The notes beneath the pieces are model-generated. The model was not told the origin of the DNA, did not search any database, and saw only the letters and a program-made list of their open reading frames with translations. A DNA stretch of 64,000 bases from UBA6522 sp965204155 (lineage in GTDB: Bacteria > Pseudomonadota > Gammaproteobacteria > Steroidobacterales > Rariloculaceae): NCBI GenBank assembly GCA_965204155.1, contig OZ241971.1, positions 2,976,001 through 3,040,000 on the forward strand, written 5' to 3'. A program made the translations under genes and the position numbers. Every line of letters begins with the position of its first letter. The stretch's first letter is position 1. This document shows, one piece after another, positions 43,727 to 52,171 of the stretch.

Positions 43727-44296
43727 TCATGGCCACAGGGCGGCCAGATTGAAGGTGACGGCGTCGAAGGGAGGGATGGCCACTGGGTCGTCGTCGCGCG
43801 CGGTCCCGATCGGCGTCCATTTTCTGTCGCGCAACTCGAACGCCTCCAGCGTGTGGTCCAGTGGCTCCACCAGCCACAGGTGGCGGACGCCTTCGCGGGC
43901 GTAGACCGGGCGCTTGAGGCGCAGGTCGAGCTTGCGCGTCGAAGGGGAGAGCACCTCGCAGACCCAATCCGGCGCCAGGGTGAAGTACGCCGTGTCGGGG
44001 TAGTCCGGCATCCGCTCGCGGCGCCAGCCCGCCACGTCCGGTACCAGTATGTCCTCGCCGAGATGAAGCTCGGGCTCGTCGATGATCCACCAGCCGCCAG
44101 GACCGCCGGCATCGTGATCGAAGGGCCCGCCAAGCTTGACGCCCAGCGACGTGGATGCCCGCGCATGTAGAGAGGCCGGCCGGGGATTCGTGTAAAGGGC
44201 ACCCGCAACAACCTCAGCCACCCTGTTCTCGGGTGCGTCAAGCACATCCTCGTAGGTGGCGCGAGGAAGCGGTTTGTTTTTCGATTGCGTCGCCAA
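43727..44296 (-). CDS. Uma2-family putative endonuclease
   Basis: This 189-residue PD-(D/E)xK-fold protein of the Uma2/DUF820 group has NRVAEVVAGALY, DEPELHLGEDILVPDVAGWRR, DWVCEVLSPST, and a Lys in DLRLKRPVYAREGVRHLWLV. The Asp, Glu and Lys expected for the nuclease core are present. The function of these often multicopy genes is unclear. TTG at 44296 is preferred because family proteins begin close to the ATQSKNKP segment; an open frame continues upstream to 44470. It is convergent with fdsD. Confidence 0.78.
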   Translation of the reverse strand: MATQSKNKPLPRATYEDVLDAPENRVAEVVAGALYTNPRPASLHARASTSLGVKLGGPFDHDAGGPGGWWIIDEPELHLGEDILVPDVAGWRRERMPDYPDTAYFTLAPDWVCEVLSPSTRKLDLRLKRPVYAREGVRHLWLVEPLDHTLEAFELRDRKWTPIGTARDDDPVAIPPFDAVTFNLAALWP

Positions 44297-44683
44297 GGTG
44301 GCCCAGAGTCCTATGTCGCTGCTGCCCAGCTCATCGTCCGCAGTTTGTGCCGCCCCCTGGAGGCTGTCAACGACAGAAATTGGGTTTATCGCCGAGAAAG
44401 ACTGATTGACTGAAGCGGGAAACGGCGGATAGGGGACGGCAGTCGTCGGCCAATCCCGGTTTCGGTGCAACGGCGCCCCTTTGCCACTCGCTGCCAGACG
44501 AGTTCGTCCGCGACTCCGAGCTACTCGCCGAGGCTGACGGGCACGGCTTTACCACGTTGCGACGATGACCGCCTTGCAAACTATCCAAAGCAAGTCGCCG
44601 TGGACGAACCGGCGGCATGTCCCGGGACCGACAAATGGAGTGCGCCGCAATTATCGATCACTTCGCCTCGAACTGCGTGCGTG
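44297..44683. other. Intergenic region without a recognised gene
   Basis: These 387 bases lie between the Uma2 gene start and the end of the NHL-repeat gene. Short open frames are present on both strands, but none resembles a known protein or has a convincing ribosome site. No tRNA, terminator or repeat was recognised. Confidence 0.5.
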
Positions 44684-45970
44684 TCACTCCCAGGCAGCGT
44701 AGTGTGGCCTGCCGATGATGTAGTCGGGGTTGGCTCCTTCCCGTGGCACGAACTTCTGTACGCCGCCCTTGTTGTCCACCTGGGCCAGGTACAGGTTGCC
44801 TTCCTGGTCGACGCTCATGCCGTGCACGCCGGCGAAACCGCCGGGGAAGTCGCCGTAAGTGCCCCATGCGTAGAGGAAGTTGCCGTCCAGATCGTACTTG
44901 AGGATCTTGTGGGTGCTGCGGTCCGCGGCCCACAGGTAGCCGTCATCCGTGATGATGAACATGTGGACGTTGGCGGGCCGCTCGCCCACGCTCCACTCGT
45001 ACAGATACTCGCCGTCCGGATCAAAGACCTGGATTCGGCGGTTACCCCGGTCGTTGACGAATACGCGTTGCGTCGCCGGATCGACCGCGATTCCATGGAC
45101 GTTGTTCCAGTGCGCGGGACGTGTCTCGTTGGGCAGGGTTCCCGGCTCTCCCCATGACGTCACGTAGTTGCCGTCGGCATCGAACTTGACCACGCGGGTG
45201 CCGTTGTACCCGTCCGCGACGACAAAACTGCTGTCTTCGAACCACGCCAGGAACGTGGGACGGTTGAAGTGCGTTTCATCCGCGCCGGACTCTCCGTAAG
45301 TGCCGATCGTCTGTACCAGCGTCGTGCCATCGTTGGTGAACTTGTGGATGACATGCTTGTGGTCGTCGATGATCCAGACATGCTTTTCCGGGTCGTAGGG
45401 GTTGATGGCGACAAAATGCGGCCGCTGGAGCATCGAATCCCATTGGTCCCAGGCTTCCACGACGTTTCCGTCGCGGTCGAAAACCAGGATGCAGTACTGC
45501 CAGCGGGCATCGATTCCGAACCGTCCGCCCGCCTCGAGCCAACTCGTTATCCCCTGCTCGGCGATGCTGCCCGTGCCGCCGCCGCTGGGGATGCTCACGC
45601 GTGTGGCGTTGCGCCAGATGCCTGTTGCCGGGTATGTCAGACTTGGGCCGATGTCCGGGATGCGTTGCGGGCGCGGCGCGTCCATTGAAGGCAGCAGGCC
45701 GCGTTGCAGGTAGAACACCCGGTCCGGGCTTTCGGCGAACACGCTCTGGCCCGCACCGAAGGTCCAGCCCTCGGCGCCGGGCAGCGTGGAAATGTCCTGC
45801 GGCCAGCCGGCAACCACGTCGTAGGCACCGAACATGTCCTGACCGCCCATCTGGCCCTGGACCGCTGCGTAACTGTTGCCGTTCGACTCCTGGGCGGTGG
45901 AGGTGTGGATCAATGCCGCAGCAAGGCCGGCGAAGGCAATGGAGACGGCGTACAGATATCTCTTTGGCAT
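44684..45970 (-). CDS. Secreted NHL-repeat beta-propeller protein
   Basis: This 428-residue protein has a signal peptide (AVSIAFAGLAAALIHTSTAQ) and then about six NHL-type blades, such as ILVFDRDGNVVEAWDQW, VVKFDADGNYVTSWGEPG, RIQVFDPDGEYLYEWSVG and ILKYDLDGNFLYAWGTYG. The arrangement resembles the lyase half of peptidylglycine alpha-amidating enzymes, but many bacterial NHL proteins of this kind are uncharacterised. It should be periplasmic or extracellular. It is 93 bases downstream of the folate gene on the same strand; no shared function is evident. Confidence 0.8.
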   Translation of the reverse strand: MPKRYLYAVSIAFAGLAAALIHTSTAQESNGNSYAAVQGQMGGQDMFGAYDVVAGWPQDISTLPGAEGWTFGAGQSVFAESPDRVFYLQRGLLPSMDAPRPQRIPDIGPSLTYPATGIWRNATRVSIPSGGGTGSIAEQGITSWLEAGGRFGIDARWQYCILVFDRDGNVVEAWDQWDSMLQRPHFVAINPYDPEKHVWIIDDHKHVIHKFTNDGTTLVQTIGTYGESGADETHFNRPTFLAWFEDSSFVVADGYNGTRVVKFDADGNYVTSWGEPGTLPNETRPAHWNNVHGIAVDPATQRVFVNDRGNRRIQVFDPDGEYLYEWSVGERPANVHMFIITDDGYLWAADRSTHKILKYDLDGNFLYAWGTYGDFPGGFAGVHGMSVDQEGNLYLAQVDNKGGVQKFVPREGANPDYIIGRPHYAAWE

Positions 45971-46063
45971 GGCGTATTCCCCTGGCTAAGGTTGCAGGCG
46001 GAGGTGCTTCGCGGCCTGCGTTGTTGTCTTGATCAACCTATTCTGCGCCAAAATGTGGCGAAC

Positions 46064-47365
46064 TCAAAATGACCGGCCTGCAGTTGCAGCGCGGCGGGCC
46101 AGTGCCCACCCGCGATATGTGCCCACGTTCAGCGGCACATCGTGAACGCGCAGAATATCCACGCCCTGGTCGCAGAGTTCCAGGGACAGGCCCGCCGTGG
46201 CCAGATCCCGATCGGTCATGTCGTCGCCCACGAACGGTTTCAGGAACGATTTCCGGGAATGACCCACCAGGACGCGAAAGCCGTGCCGCCGCAACTCGCC
46301 CGCCCGGCGAATCAGTTCGAGCGACTGCCCCGGGGTCTTGCCGAAGCCGATACCGGGATCGACGATGATGCGGTTCAGGTCCAGGCCCGCCTTGTCCCAG
46401 AGCTCGACGTGCTCCATCAGCCACGCGTCGACAGCCTCGCTTGGGTCGGCGTCGTGCTGCACAGTGATCCCGGGGTCCACGGGAAGGGAAAGCTGATGCA
46501 TGGCAATGAAGTCCACGCCGCTTTCGCCCGCCAACTCGATCATTGGTTGCGAGCCCAGCCCGCTGACGTCGTTGATCGCGTCCACGCCCAGCCGCAGCGC
46601 CCGGCGCGCCGTTTCCGGACGGTAGGTATCGATGCAGATGCGCGGGCCGAGCGGATCGTCTCCCCGCATCTCCAGCAGCGCCTCCAGGATCGGCGCCACG
46701 CGTGCCCATTCGCGATCGCTGCTCAGCGGCGCCGCGCCGGGTCGGGTGGATTCGCCGCCCACGTCAATCAGGTGAACGCCGGCTTCCAACATGGATTTCA
46801 CCAGGGGCTCGACCGACTCCCATCGCTGAAAGCGGCCGCCATCGGAGAACGAATCCGGCGTAACGTTGACAATGCCCATCCACAGCGGAATGTGGTTCGG
46901 TAATTCACGGGAATAATCCAGGAGCGTCTTGCCGCCGCTTCCGGGAGGGACCAGACGAGGGTGCAGCGCGACCAGCGGTGTCAGCACGAAGTTTCTCTTC
47001 CGCAGGTCCGGGTGCGGAATCGTGAGCGATTCCGTCCGCAGCTGTTTGTCTCCAAACAGCAGGATGTCGACATCCATCGGGCGAGGCGACCAGCGCGGCC
47101 CCGGCGAGCGTCCCAGGCGCTGTTCGATCTCCTTGCTCCACTCTCGTAACGTTTCGGGCGATGCCTCGGTCTCGCAGGCCACGGCGAGGTTGAGGTACGG
47201 CCGGTTCCATTCCGGCAGGGCGCCATCCGGCAACAGCGCCGGCGATTCCACCACGGGGGATACGCGTTCCACCCTGAGTGGCCGCTGCGCGAGCAACTCG
47301 ATCGCCCGCGCGAGATTCGCATGCCGGTCGCCGAGGTTCGATCCCAATCCCAGATAGGTGAGCAT
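46064..47365 (-). CDS. FolK-FolP fusion: HPPK / dihydropteroate synthase
   Basis: This 433-residue bifunctional folate enzyme has residues 1-150 as 6-hydroxymethyl-7,8-dihydropterin pyrophosphokinase (YLGLGSNLGDR, RPMDVDILLFGD at 95-106, IPHPDLRKRNFVL). Residues about 160-433 are dihydropteroate synthase (GIVNVTPDSFSDGG at 164-177, DVGGESTRPGA, NDVSGL, DPGIGFGKT, GHSRKSFL). The two steps are consecutive, so one chain makes dihydropteroate from the dihydropterin and p-aminobenzoate. Fusion is standard in many eukaryotes and known in a few bacteria such as Francisella; most proteobacteria keep the genes separate. It is divergent from the cytochrome gene, only 14 bases away. Confidence 0.93.
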   Translation of the reverse strand: MLTYLGLGSNLGDRHANLARAIELLAQRPLRVERVSPVVESPALLPDGALPEWNRPYLNLAVACETEASPETLREWSKEIEQRLGRSPGPRWSPRPMDVDILLFGDKQLRTESLTIPHPDLRKRNFVLTPLVALHPRLVPPGSGGKTLLDYSRELPNHIPLWMGIVNVTPDSFSDGGRFQRWESVEPLVKSMLEAGVHLIDVGGESTRPGAAPLSSDREWARVAPILEALLEMRGDDPLGPRICIDTYRPETARRALRLGVDAINDVSGLGSQPMIELAGESGVDFIAMHQLSLPVDPGITVQHDADPSEAVDAWLMEHVELWDKAGLDLNRIIVDPGIGFGKTPGQSLELIRRAGELRRHGFRVLVGHSRKSFLKPFVGDDMTDRDLATAGLSLELCDQGVDILRVHDVPLNVGTYRGWALARRAATAGRSF

Positions 47366-47379
47366 GGCGGTAGCTTACA

Positions 47380-47853
47380 ATGGGCACGATGACTCTAGCC
47401 GGAAATTCGTGCCGGGTATGGACGGCAGGTGCGGTCTTCCTCTTGTGCGGTACGTGGGGAGAAAGCCAGGTACCGACACGGGGCGGTGCGCCTGACGAAA
47501 CCGCCCTGTTTGCCGTGACGTGTCCGCAGGACGCGGCCGCGGCCGATGCCTGTACCGTCGACCGGCGCACCTACGTTGGGTGGCAGGTATTTCACAGGAC
47601 CTGTGCCGTGTGCCACGCGGCCGACGCTGTCGGAAGCAGTTTCGCGCCAAACCTGTTGACGCGCGTTCGCCGCATGGACAGCCGCGAGTTTGCGGCGGCG
47701 ATGGACACAGGCTACGCCGGCGAGGCCGAAATGGCTCCCTGGGGCCGCAACCCGGAGGTGCGCCCGTACTACCTCGAACTGTGGGCTTATCTGTCCGCGC
47801 GCGCCGGCGCCGAATTGCCGCCGGGTGAACCGCAGCCGGAACGCATGGAATAA
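47380..47853 (+). CDS. Secreted monohaem cytochrome c
   Basis: This protein of about 157 residues has an N-terminal hydrophobic export segment (VWTAGAVFLLCGTW) and one haem-binding CAVCH (Cys75, Cys78, His79) within GWQVFHRTCAVCHAADAVGS. A candidate distal Met is in EMAPWG. Two further cysteines (Cys49 and Cys58) may form a disulfide. It would carry electrons in the periplasm, possibly for a quinoprotein or sulfur-oxidation enzyme encoded elsewhere. The start could be ATG 47380 or 47389. It precedes the sialate esterase gene by 33 bases. Confidence 0.8.
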   Translation: MGTMTLAGNSCRVWTAGAVFLLCGTWGESQVPTRGGAPDETALFAVTCPQDAAAADACTVDRRTYVGWQVFHRTCAVCHAADAVGSSFAPNLLTRVRRMDSREFAAAMDTGYAGEAEMAPWGRNPEVRPYYLELWAYLSARAGAELPPGEPQPERME

Positions 47854-47890
47854 TGAGTGCGCGATGAATGGGAGAATGGGTGCGCGATGA
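47852..47890 (+). repeat. Short tandem duplication at the start of the esterase gene
   Basis: AATGAGTGCGCGATGA (47852-47867) recurs as AATGGGTGCGCGATGA (47875-47890), 23 bases later, differing at one position. The duplication creates two candidate GCGATGA start contexts; the second gives the proper signal peptide. It looks like a recent slippage event. Confidence 0.6.
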
Positions 47891-49383
47891 GATATTTTCC
47901 GCTGGTGCTTCTGAATGCTGCCCTTTGTGCCAACGTCTGGGCCGATGTGCGATTGCCGGCGCTGTTCGGCGACCACATGGTCTTGCAGCGCGACATGCCG
48001 ATTCACGTTTGGGGTTGGGCGTCCCCAGGCGAAACAGTAAGAGTCGCCTTTCGTGAGGAAACGGCGGTTACCGCCGCGTCTTCCGGCGGTCGCTGGGAAG
48101 TCTGGCTTGAACCCACCGACGCAGGGGGACCTTACGGTCTCGCGATCGACGGCGAGAACTCGATCCGGTTGACCGACATACTCGTCGGCGACGTATGGGT
48201 CGGGTCGGGTCAATCCAACATGCAATGGCCGCTCCACCGTGCCAACGACGCGGAGCGGGAGATCGCTGCAGCGCAGTACCCGCAAATTCGCTATTTCACC
48301 GTCGCGCAGTCGGCTGCGGATACGCGCAGGGACGATGTCGAGGGTGAATGGCGGACGGTAACGCCGGAGACGGCGGGCGAGTTTTCAGGTGTTGCCTACT
48401 TCTTCGCTCGCCATCTGCACACTGAACTCGGCGTCCCGTTCGGGATCATGGTATCGGCGTGGGGCGGCACGCCTGCCCAGTCATGGACGAGTTCGCGTGC
48501 GCTTTCGGCCGAGCCGGACCTGGCGGAATTCGTGGCGAAATTCAACGCGGAAGGCGAAGCGGAAAGACCCGAATATGAAGCCGCTTTCGCGGACTGGCAA
48601 AGGCGTGCTGCGGCGGCTGAAGCCGCGGGTGAAGAGACCCCGCGAAGGCCGCCTCGCCCCAGGCAGCTGAATCCTTCGGCAACACCGTCGTGGCTGTTCA
48701 ACGGGATGATCGCGCCCCTGACCCCGTTCCCGATACGCGGCGTGATCTGGTACCAGGGGGAAAACGACGCCAACAACCGCCAGGCGCTTCTCTATCGCCG
48801 GCTGTTTCGCACGCTGATCGAGGACTGGCGGCAAGAATGGGGGCACGGCGACTTCCCCTTCCTCTTCGTGCAACTGCCCAATTTCGCTCGCGTCGTCGAG
48901 AACAGCGAGTGGCCGGAACTGAGGGAAGCTCAGTCCATGGCGCTTGGACTCGCCGGCACGGGCATGGCGGTGACCATCGACATCGGCGACTCGATGGATA
49001 TACACCCCGGCAACAAGCAGGATGCGGGTCTCCGGCTGGCGCTGGCCGCGCGCGCCATCGCGTATGGAGAGCAAGGTCTGGAATACTCCGGACCGACGTA
49101 TAGGCAGACGACACGACAGGGGACCGCGTTACGGCTCTGGTTTGACCACGCCGGTTCGGGGTTGCAGGCGCGTGACGAGCCGCTGACGGGATTCGAGTTG
49201 GCGGGTTCGGACGGCAAGTTCGTCAACGCCGAGGCCAGGATTGCCGGGAGTTCGGTCATTCTGACCAGTCCCGCCGTACCGGTGCCGGTCCGGGCGCGCT
49301 ATGCCTGGGGGGATGATCCGGAGGGCAATCTGTTCAATGGCGCCGGGCTGCCGGCGTCCCCGTTTCGAACAACAATGCATTGA
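47887..49383 (+). CDS. Secreted sialate O-acetylesterase-like SGNH hydrolase
   Basis: This 498-residue SGNH-fold esterase has a signal peptide (YFPLVLLNAALCANVWA) and the nucleophile in VGSGQSNMQWPL (Ser110). GVIWYQGENDA contains the oxyanion-hole Gly/Asn region, and DSMDIHPGNKQ supplies the Asp-His pair. PALFGDHMVLQRDMP at the N terminus is typical of the bacterial 9-O-acetylesterase family. An insertion rich in Ala, Glu and Pro (about residues 215-260) is unusual. It likely removes acetyl groups from glycans. It opens a run of secreted glycan-active genes. Confidence 0.85.
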   Translation: MRYFPLVLLNAALCANVWADVRLPALFGDHMVLQRDMPIHVWGWASPGETVRVAFREETAVTAASSGGRWEVWLEPTDAGGPYGLAIDGENSIRLTDILVGDVWVGSGQSNMQWPLHRANDAEREIAAAQYPQIRYFTVAQSAADTRRDDVEGEWRTVTPETAGEFSGVAYFFARHLHTELGVPFGIMVSAWGGTPAQSWTSSRALSAEPDLAEFVAKFNAEGEAERPEYEAAFADWQRRAAAAEAAGEETPRRPPRPRQLNPSATPSWLFNGMIAPLTPFPIRGVIWYQGENDANNRQALLYRRLFRTLIEDWRQEWGHGDFPFLFVQLPNFARVVENSEWPELREAQSMALGLAGTGMAVTIDIGDSMDIHPGNKQDAGLRLALAARAIAYGEQGLEYSGPTYRQTTRQGTALRLWFDHAGSGLQARDEPLTGFELAGSDGKFVNAEARIAGSSVILTSPAVPVPVRARYAWGDDPEGNLFNGAGLPASPFRTTMH

Positions 49384-49495
49384 CAGGGCTCGCGCCGTAC
49401 GGGACGCCTGCAGTTCGATGCGAGCCGCCTGACTGCGGAGATGGCAGGTGGTTTCGTCATCTATCGGGCGAGGTTCTTTGGGGGGAGGGGATACC

Positions 49496-52171
49496 ATGAC
49501 GAACGACAGTCGTAGCGTGTTGTCTGGAATGGCCGGGATACCGGCATTGATGCTTCTTGCACTCGGCGGCTGTTCGCAGCCGCCGTCCACAGGTCCCGCC
49601 CAGGTGTCTACCGGAGCCGACCCTGTGTCCGGCAGCAACGATGCGGCGCAGGTTTGCGCGGCCGGCGATACGCAACTCCTTCACGTCCCGTCCCCGGACT
49701 GGCGCGACCAGATCATCTACATGCTGCTGCTCGACCGCTTCAACGACGGCGATCCAACCAACAACGACCAGGGCTACGGAGAATACGACCCGAACAGCTC
49801 AAGACATTTCAACGGCGGCGATATGCAGGGCCTGATCAACAGGATCGGCTATCTCAAGTCGCTGGGCATTACCGCCGTCTGGATCGCCCCGCCGGTCGCC
49901 AGCCAGTGGTGGAGCAGCCACTACTCCCAGGCCGGCTCCCATGGTTACTGGGCAGTCAACTTCAAGGAAGTCGATGCCCACTTCGGTACCCTGGACGACT
50001 ACCGACGGCTCTCGCATGAATTGCATTGCAACGGCATGTACCTGATCCAGGACATCGTCGCGAACCATACGGCCAACTTCTTCCACTACGACGGCGAGTA
50101 CGATCCCAACGACACGGCGCAGAACTTCTACCTGATGGAGCCCGACTCGGTCCAGCCGGCTCCGACACAGCCGCCGTTCCACATGATCGACCGGCTGAAT
50201 CCGGAACACGTGGCTGCCGACATCTATCACTGGACTCCGACCATCCGGGACTTCAGCGACCACTACCAGGAAACGTACTATCAACTGGGGCACCTGGCGG
50301 ATCTCAACACCGAGAACCCGGTCGTTATCGATGCCTTGAAGGAAACCTACCGATACTGGATCGAGGAGGTGGGCGTCGACGGTTTTCGCGTCGATACCGC
50401 CGCTCACGTCCCTCACGAGTTCTGGCGTCGGTTCTTCCACGATGAGGACGGCATCTATCCCCATGCGAGGCGGCTCGGCAAGGACCACTTTCTGACCTAC
50501 GGGGAGGCCTTTTCGGGCTCGCCCGCCTATGGCGACAGTGGCGAGACCAAGATAACGGGCTACCTGGGCAGCGATGCGGATCCGGTGTTCAATTCGATGC
50601 TCGGCTTCCCGATGAACTCGGAGATCGGGCGCGTGTTCGCCCGCGGTCACCCGACGCACCAGATGACCTATCGTATCGGGCAGTTGATGGAGAGATACAG
50701 GGATCCGTTCGTTATTCCGAATTTCATCGACAACCACGACATGGCCCGCTTTCTGGCCACCGCGACGCCCGATGCGTTTGAGCAGGCGCTCGCCTTCCTG
50801 TTCACGGTGCCCGGCATTCCCATCGTCTACCAGGGGACCGAGCAGGGTGTCACCGGAGGACGCGAACCCATGTTCCTGGGCGGAAGTGGCGACGGGCAGG
50901 GGCGTTTCGATACTCAATCGGAGTACTACACCACCATTGCGGATCTCGCGGCTCTGCGCACGACACATGCGGCGCTGACCCGGGGTGGCGTGGACGTGCT
51001 GGCATCGGATGAGGCCTACCCGGGGATTTTCGCCTTTCGGCGTCAACATCTCGACGAGGTGATCCTGGTGCTCATGAACACCGCGAGTCACGCCATACTG
51101 GCACACGGTATCGATGTCGGTCTCGCTCCGAACGAGCAACTGGAAACCCTGTTTGCCCGCAACTTCGGGGGCGATGTGGCCGCCTCGCCCGACGGACGCC
51201 TGTCCCTCACGCTGCCGCCCCGTGCGAGCCTTGTCCTGCGGCCGTCCGGCAGCGAGGCTGCTGCCGGAGCCGTAGTGGCTCCATCCGTTCAGATCACCAT
51301 CGAGGGGCGTCCGGAAGGCGTGCAGGGCAGCGACTTCCAACTGACGGGTACGGTCAGTCGTCCGAATGTGCCCCTGCAACTCGTCGCCAACGGAAACCTG
51401 GAACGAACCACTGCCTTTGCGGCCGATTCCGACGGCCGCTGGGAGGTCACCGTGCCTGTCCGGGACCTGGGCGAGATCACGCAGCGCCTGCAGGTCATGG
51501 CAATCGACGACAACTCGGTCTCGGAGCAGATCACGTACACTGCGGTGATTTCCGATGCGGAGCATGCCGACGAGCGCACCGATCCGGGGGACGATGCCTA
51601 CGGCCCCACGGGCACCTATGTGAGCCCGTTGCACCCCCAGAGCGGCCAGCAGCGGGAAATCGAAAGAGCCGAGGCGCGGGCGGCGGGCAGCAACCTGGAA
51701 CTGACGCTGACCATGCGGGAGATTACCGACAACTGGCTGCCGCCCTCCGGGTTCGACAACGTTTCCTTTTCGGTCTTCTTCCATCTGCCCGGAAGGGACG
51801 GGTTGTCTGTGTTGCCCCGGATCGACGCTGAAATGCCGGGCGGACTTACCTGGGCCCTTGCCCACATCGGTACGGGTTGGGGCAGCATTAGCTACGGTAC
51901 CGAGGGTGCAGGCCCGGAAAGCTTCGGGCAGATGCTGGCCGTGTCTCCGAAGGTCACCACCGACCAGGAAGCACGCACGGTGACATTCTTCTATGAAGGT
52001 GCATTGTTTGGCGTGGATGACTGGGCAGGCGCCCGCATCTACATCACGACCTGGGACAGCGCCTATACCAGGCTCGCCCCGGAGCCCTCAGAATGGGCCT
52101 TCGGCGGCGCCGAACCGGATGCGCCAAAGATCATGGATGACATACTCCTCGAATTCGGAGGGACGAATTGA
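49496..52171 (+). CDS. GH13 alpha-amylase-family lipoprotein
   Basis: This 891-residue protein starts with a lipoprotein signal (ALMLLALGGC, Cys26). The catalytic barrel shows the four GH13 regions: DIVANHT (about residue 186), GFRVDTAAH with the nucleophile Asp (about 296), GEAF with the acid/base Glu (about 336) and FIDNHD (about 410). A beta-sandwich and an Ig-like segment follow, and the C-terminal 170 residues resemble the C-terminal domain of glucodextranase-type enzymes (REIERAEARAAGSNLELTL). It likely hydrolyses alpha-glucans at the cell surface. The TGA overlaps the sulfatase start (TGATG). Confidence 0.88.
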   Translation: MTNDSRSVLSGMAGIPALMLLALGGCSQPPSTGPAQVSTGADPVSGSNDAAQVCAAGDTQLLHVPSPDWRDQIIYMLLLDRFNDGDPTNNDQGYGEYDPNSSRHFNGGDMQGLINRIGYLKSLGITAVWIAPPVASQWWSSHYSQAGSHGYWAVNFKEVDAHFGTLDDYRRLSHELHCNGMYLIQDIVANHTANFFHYDGEYDPNDTAQNFYLMEPDSVQPAPTQPPFHMIDRLNPEHVAADIYHWTPTIRDFSDHYQETYYQLGHLADLNTENPVVIDALKETYRYWIEEVGVDGFRVDTAAHVPHEFWRRFFHDEDGIYPHARRLGKDHFLTYGEAFSGSPAYGDSGETKITGYLGSDADPVFNSMLGFPMNSEIGRVFARGHPTHQMTYRIGQLMERYRDPFVIPNFIDNHDMARFLATATPDAFEQALAFLFTVPGIPIVYQGTEQGVTGGREPMFLGGSGDGQGRFDTQSEYYTTIADLAALRTTHAALTRGGVDVLASDEAYPGIFAFRRQHLDEVILVLMNTASHAILAHGIDVGLAPNEQLETLFARNFGGDVAASPDGRLSLTLPPRASLVLRPSGSEAAAGAVVAPSVQITIEGRPEGVQGSDFQLTGTVSRPNVPLQLVANGNLERTTAFAADSDGRWEVTVPVRDLGEITQRLQVMAIDDNSVSEQITYTAVISDAEHADERTDPGDDAYGPTGTYVSPLHPQSGQQREIERAEARAAGSNLELTLTMREITDNWLPPSGFDNVSFSVFFHLPGRDGLSVLPRIDAEMPGGLTWALAHIGTGWGSISYGTEGAGPESFGQMLAVSPKVTTDQEARTVTFFYEGALFGVDDWAGARIYITTWDSAYTRLAPEPSEWAFGGAEPDAPKIMDDILLEFGGTN

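Noticed and set aside
44463..44570. A plus-strand frame reading SLPDEFVRDSELLAEADGHG that looks mildly protein-like.
   Set aside because: It is short, has no start or ribosome site, ends quickly and resembles no family I can name with confidence.
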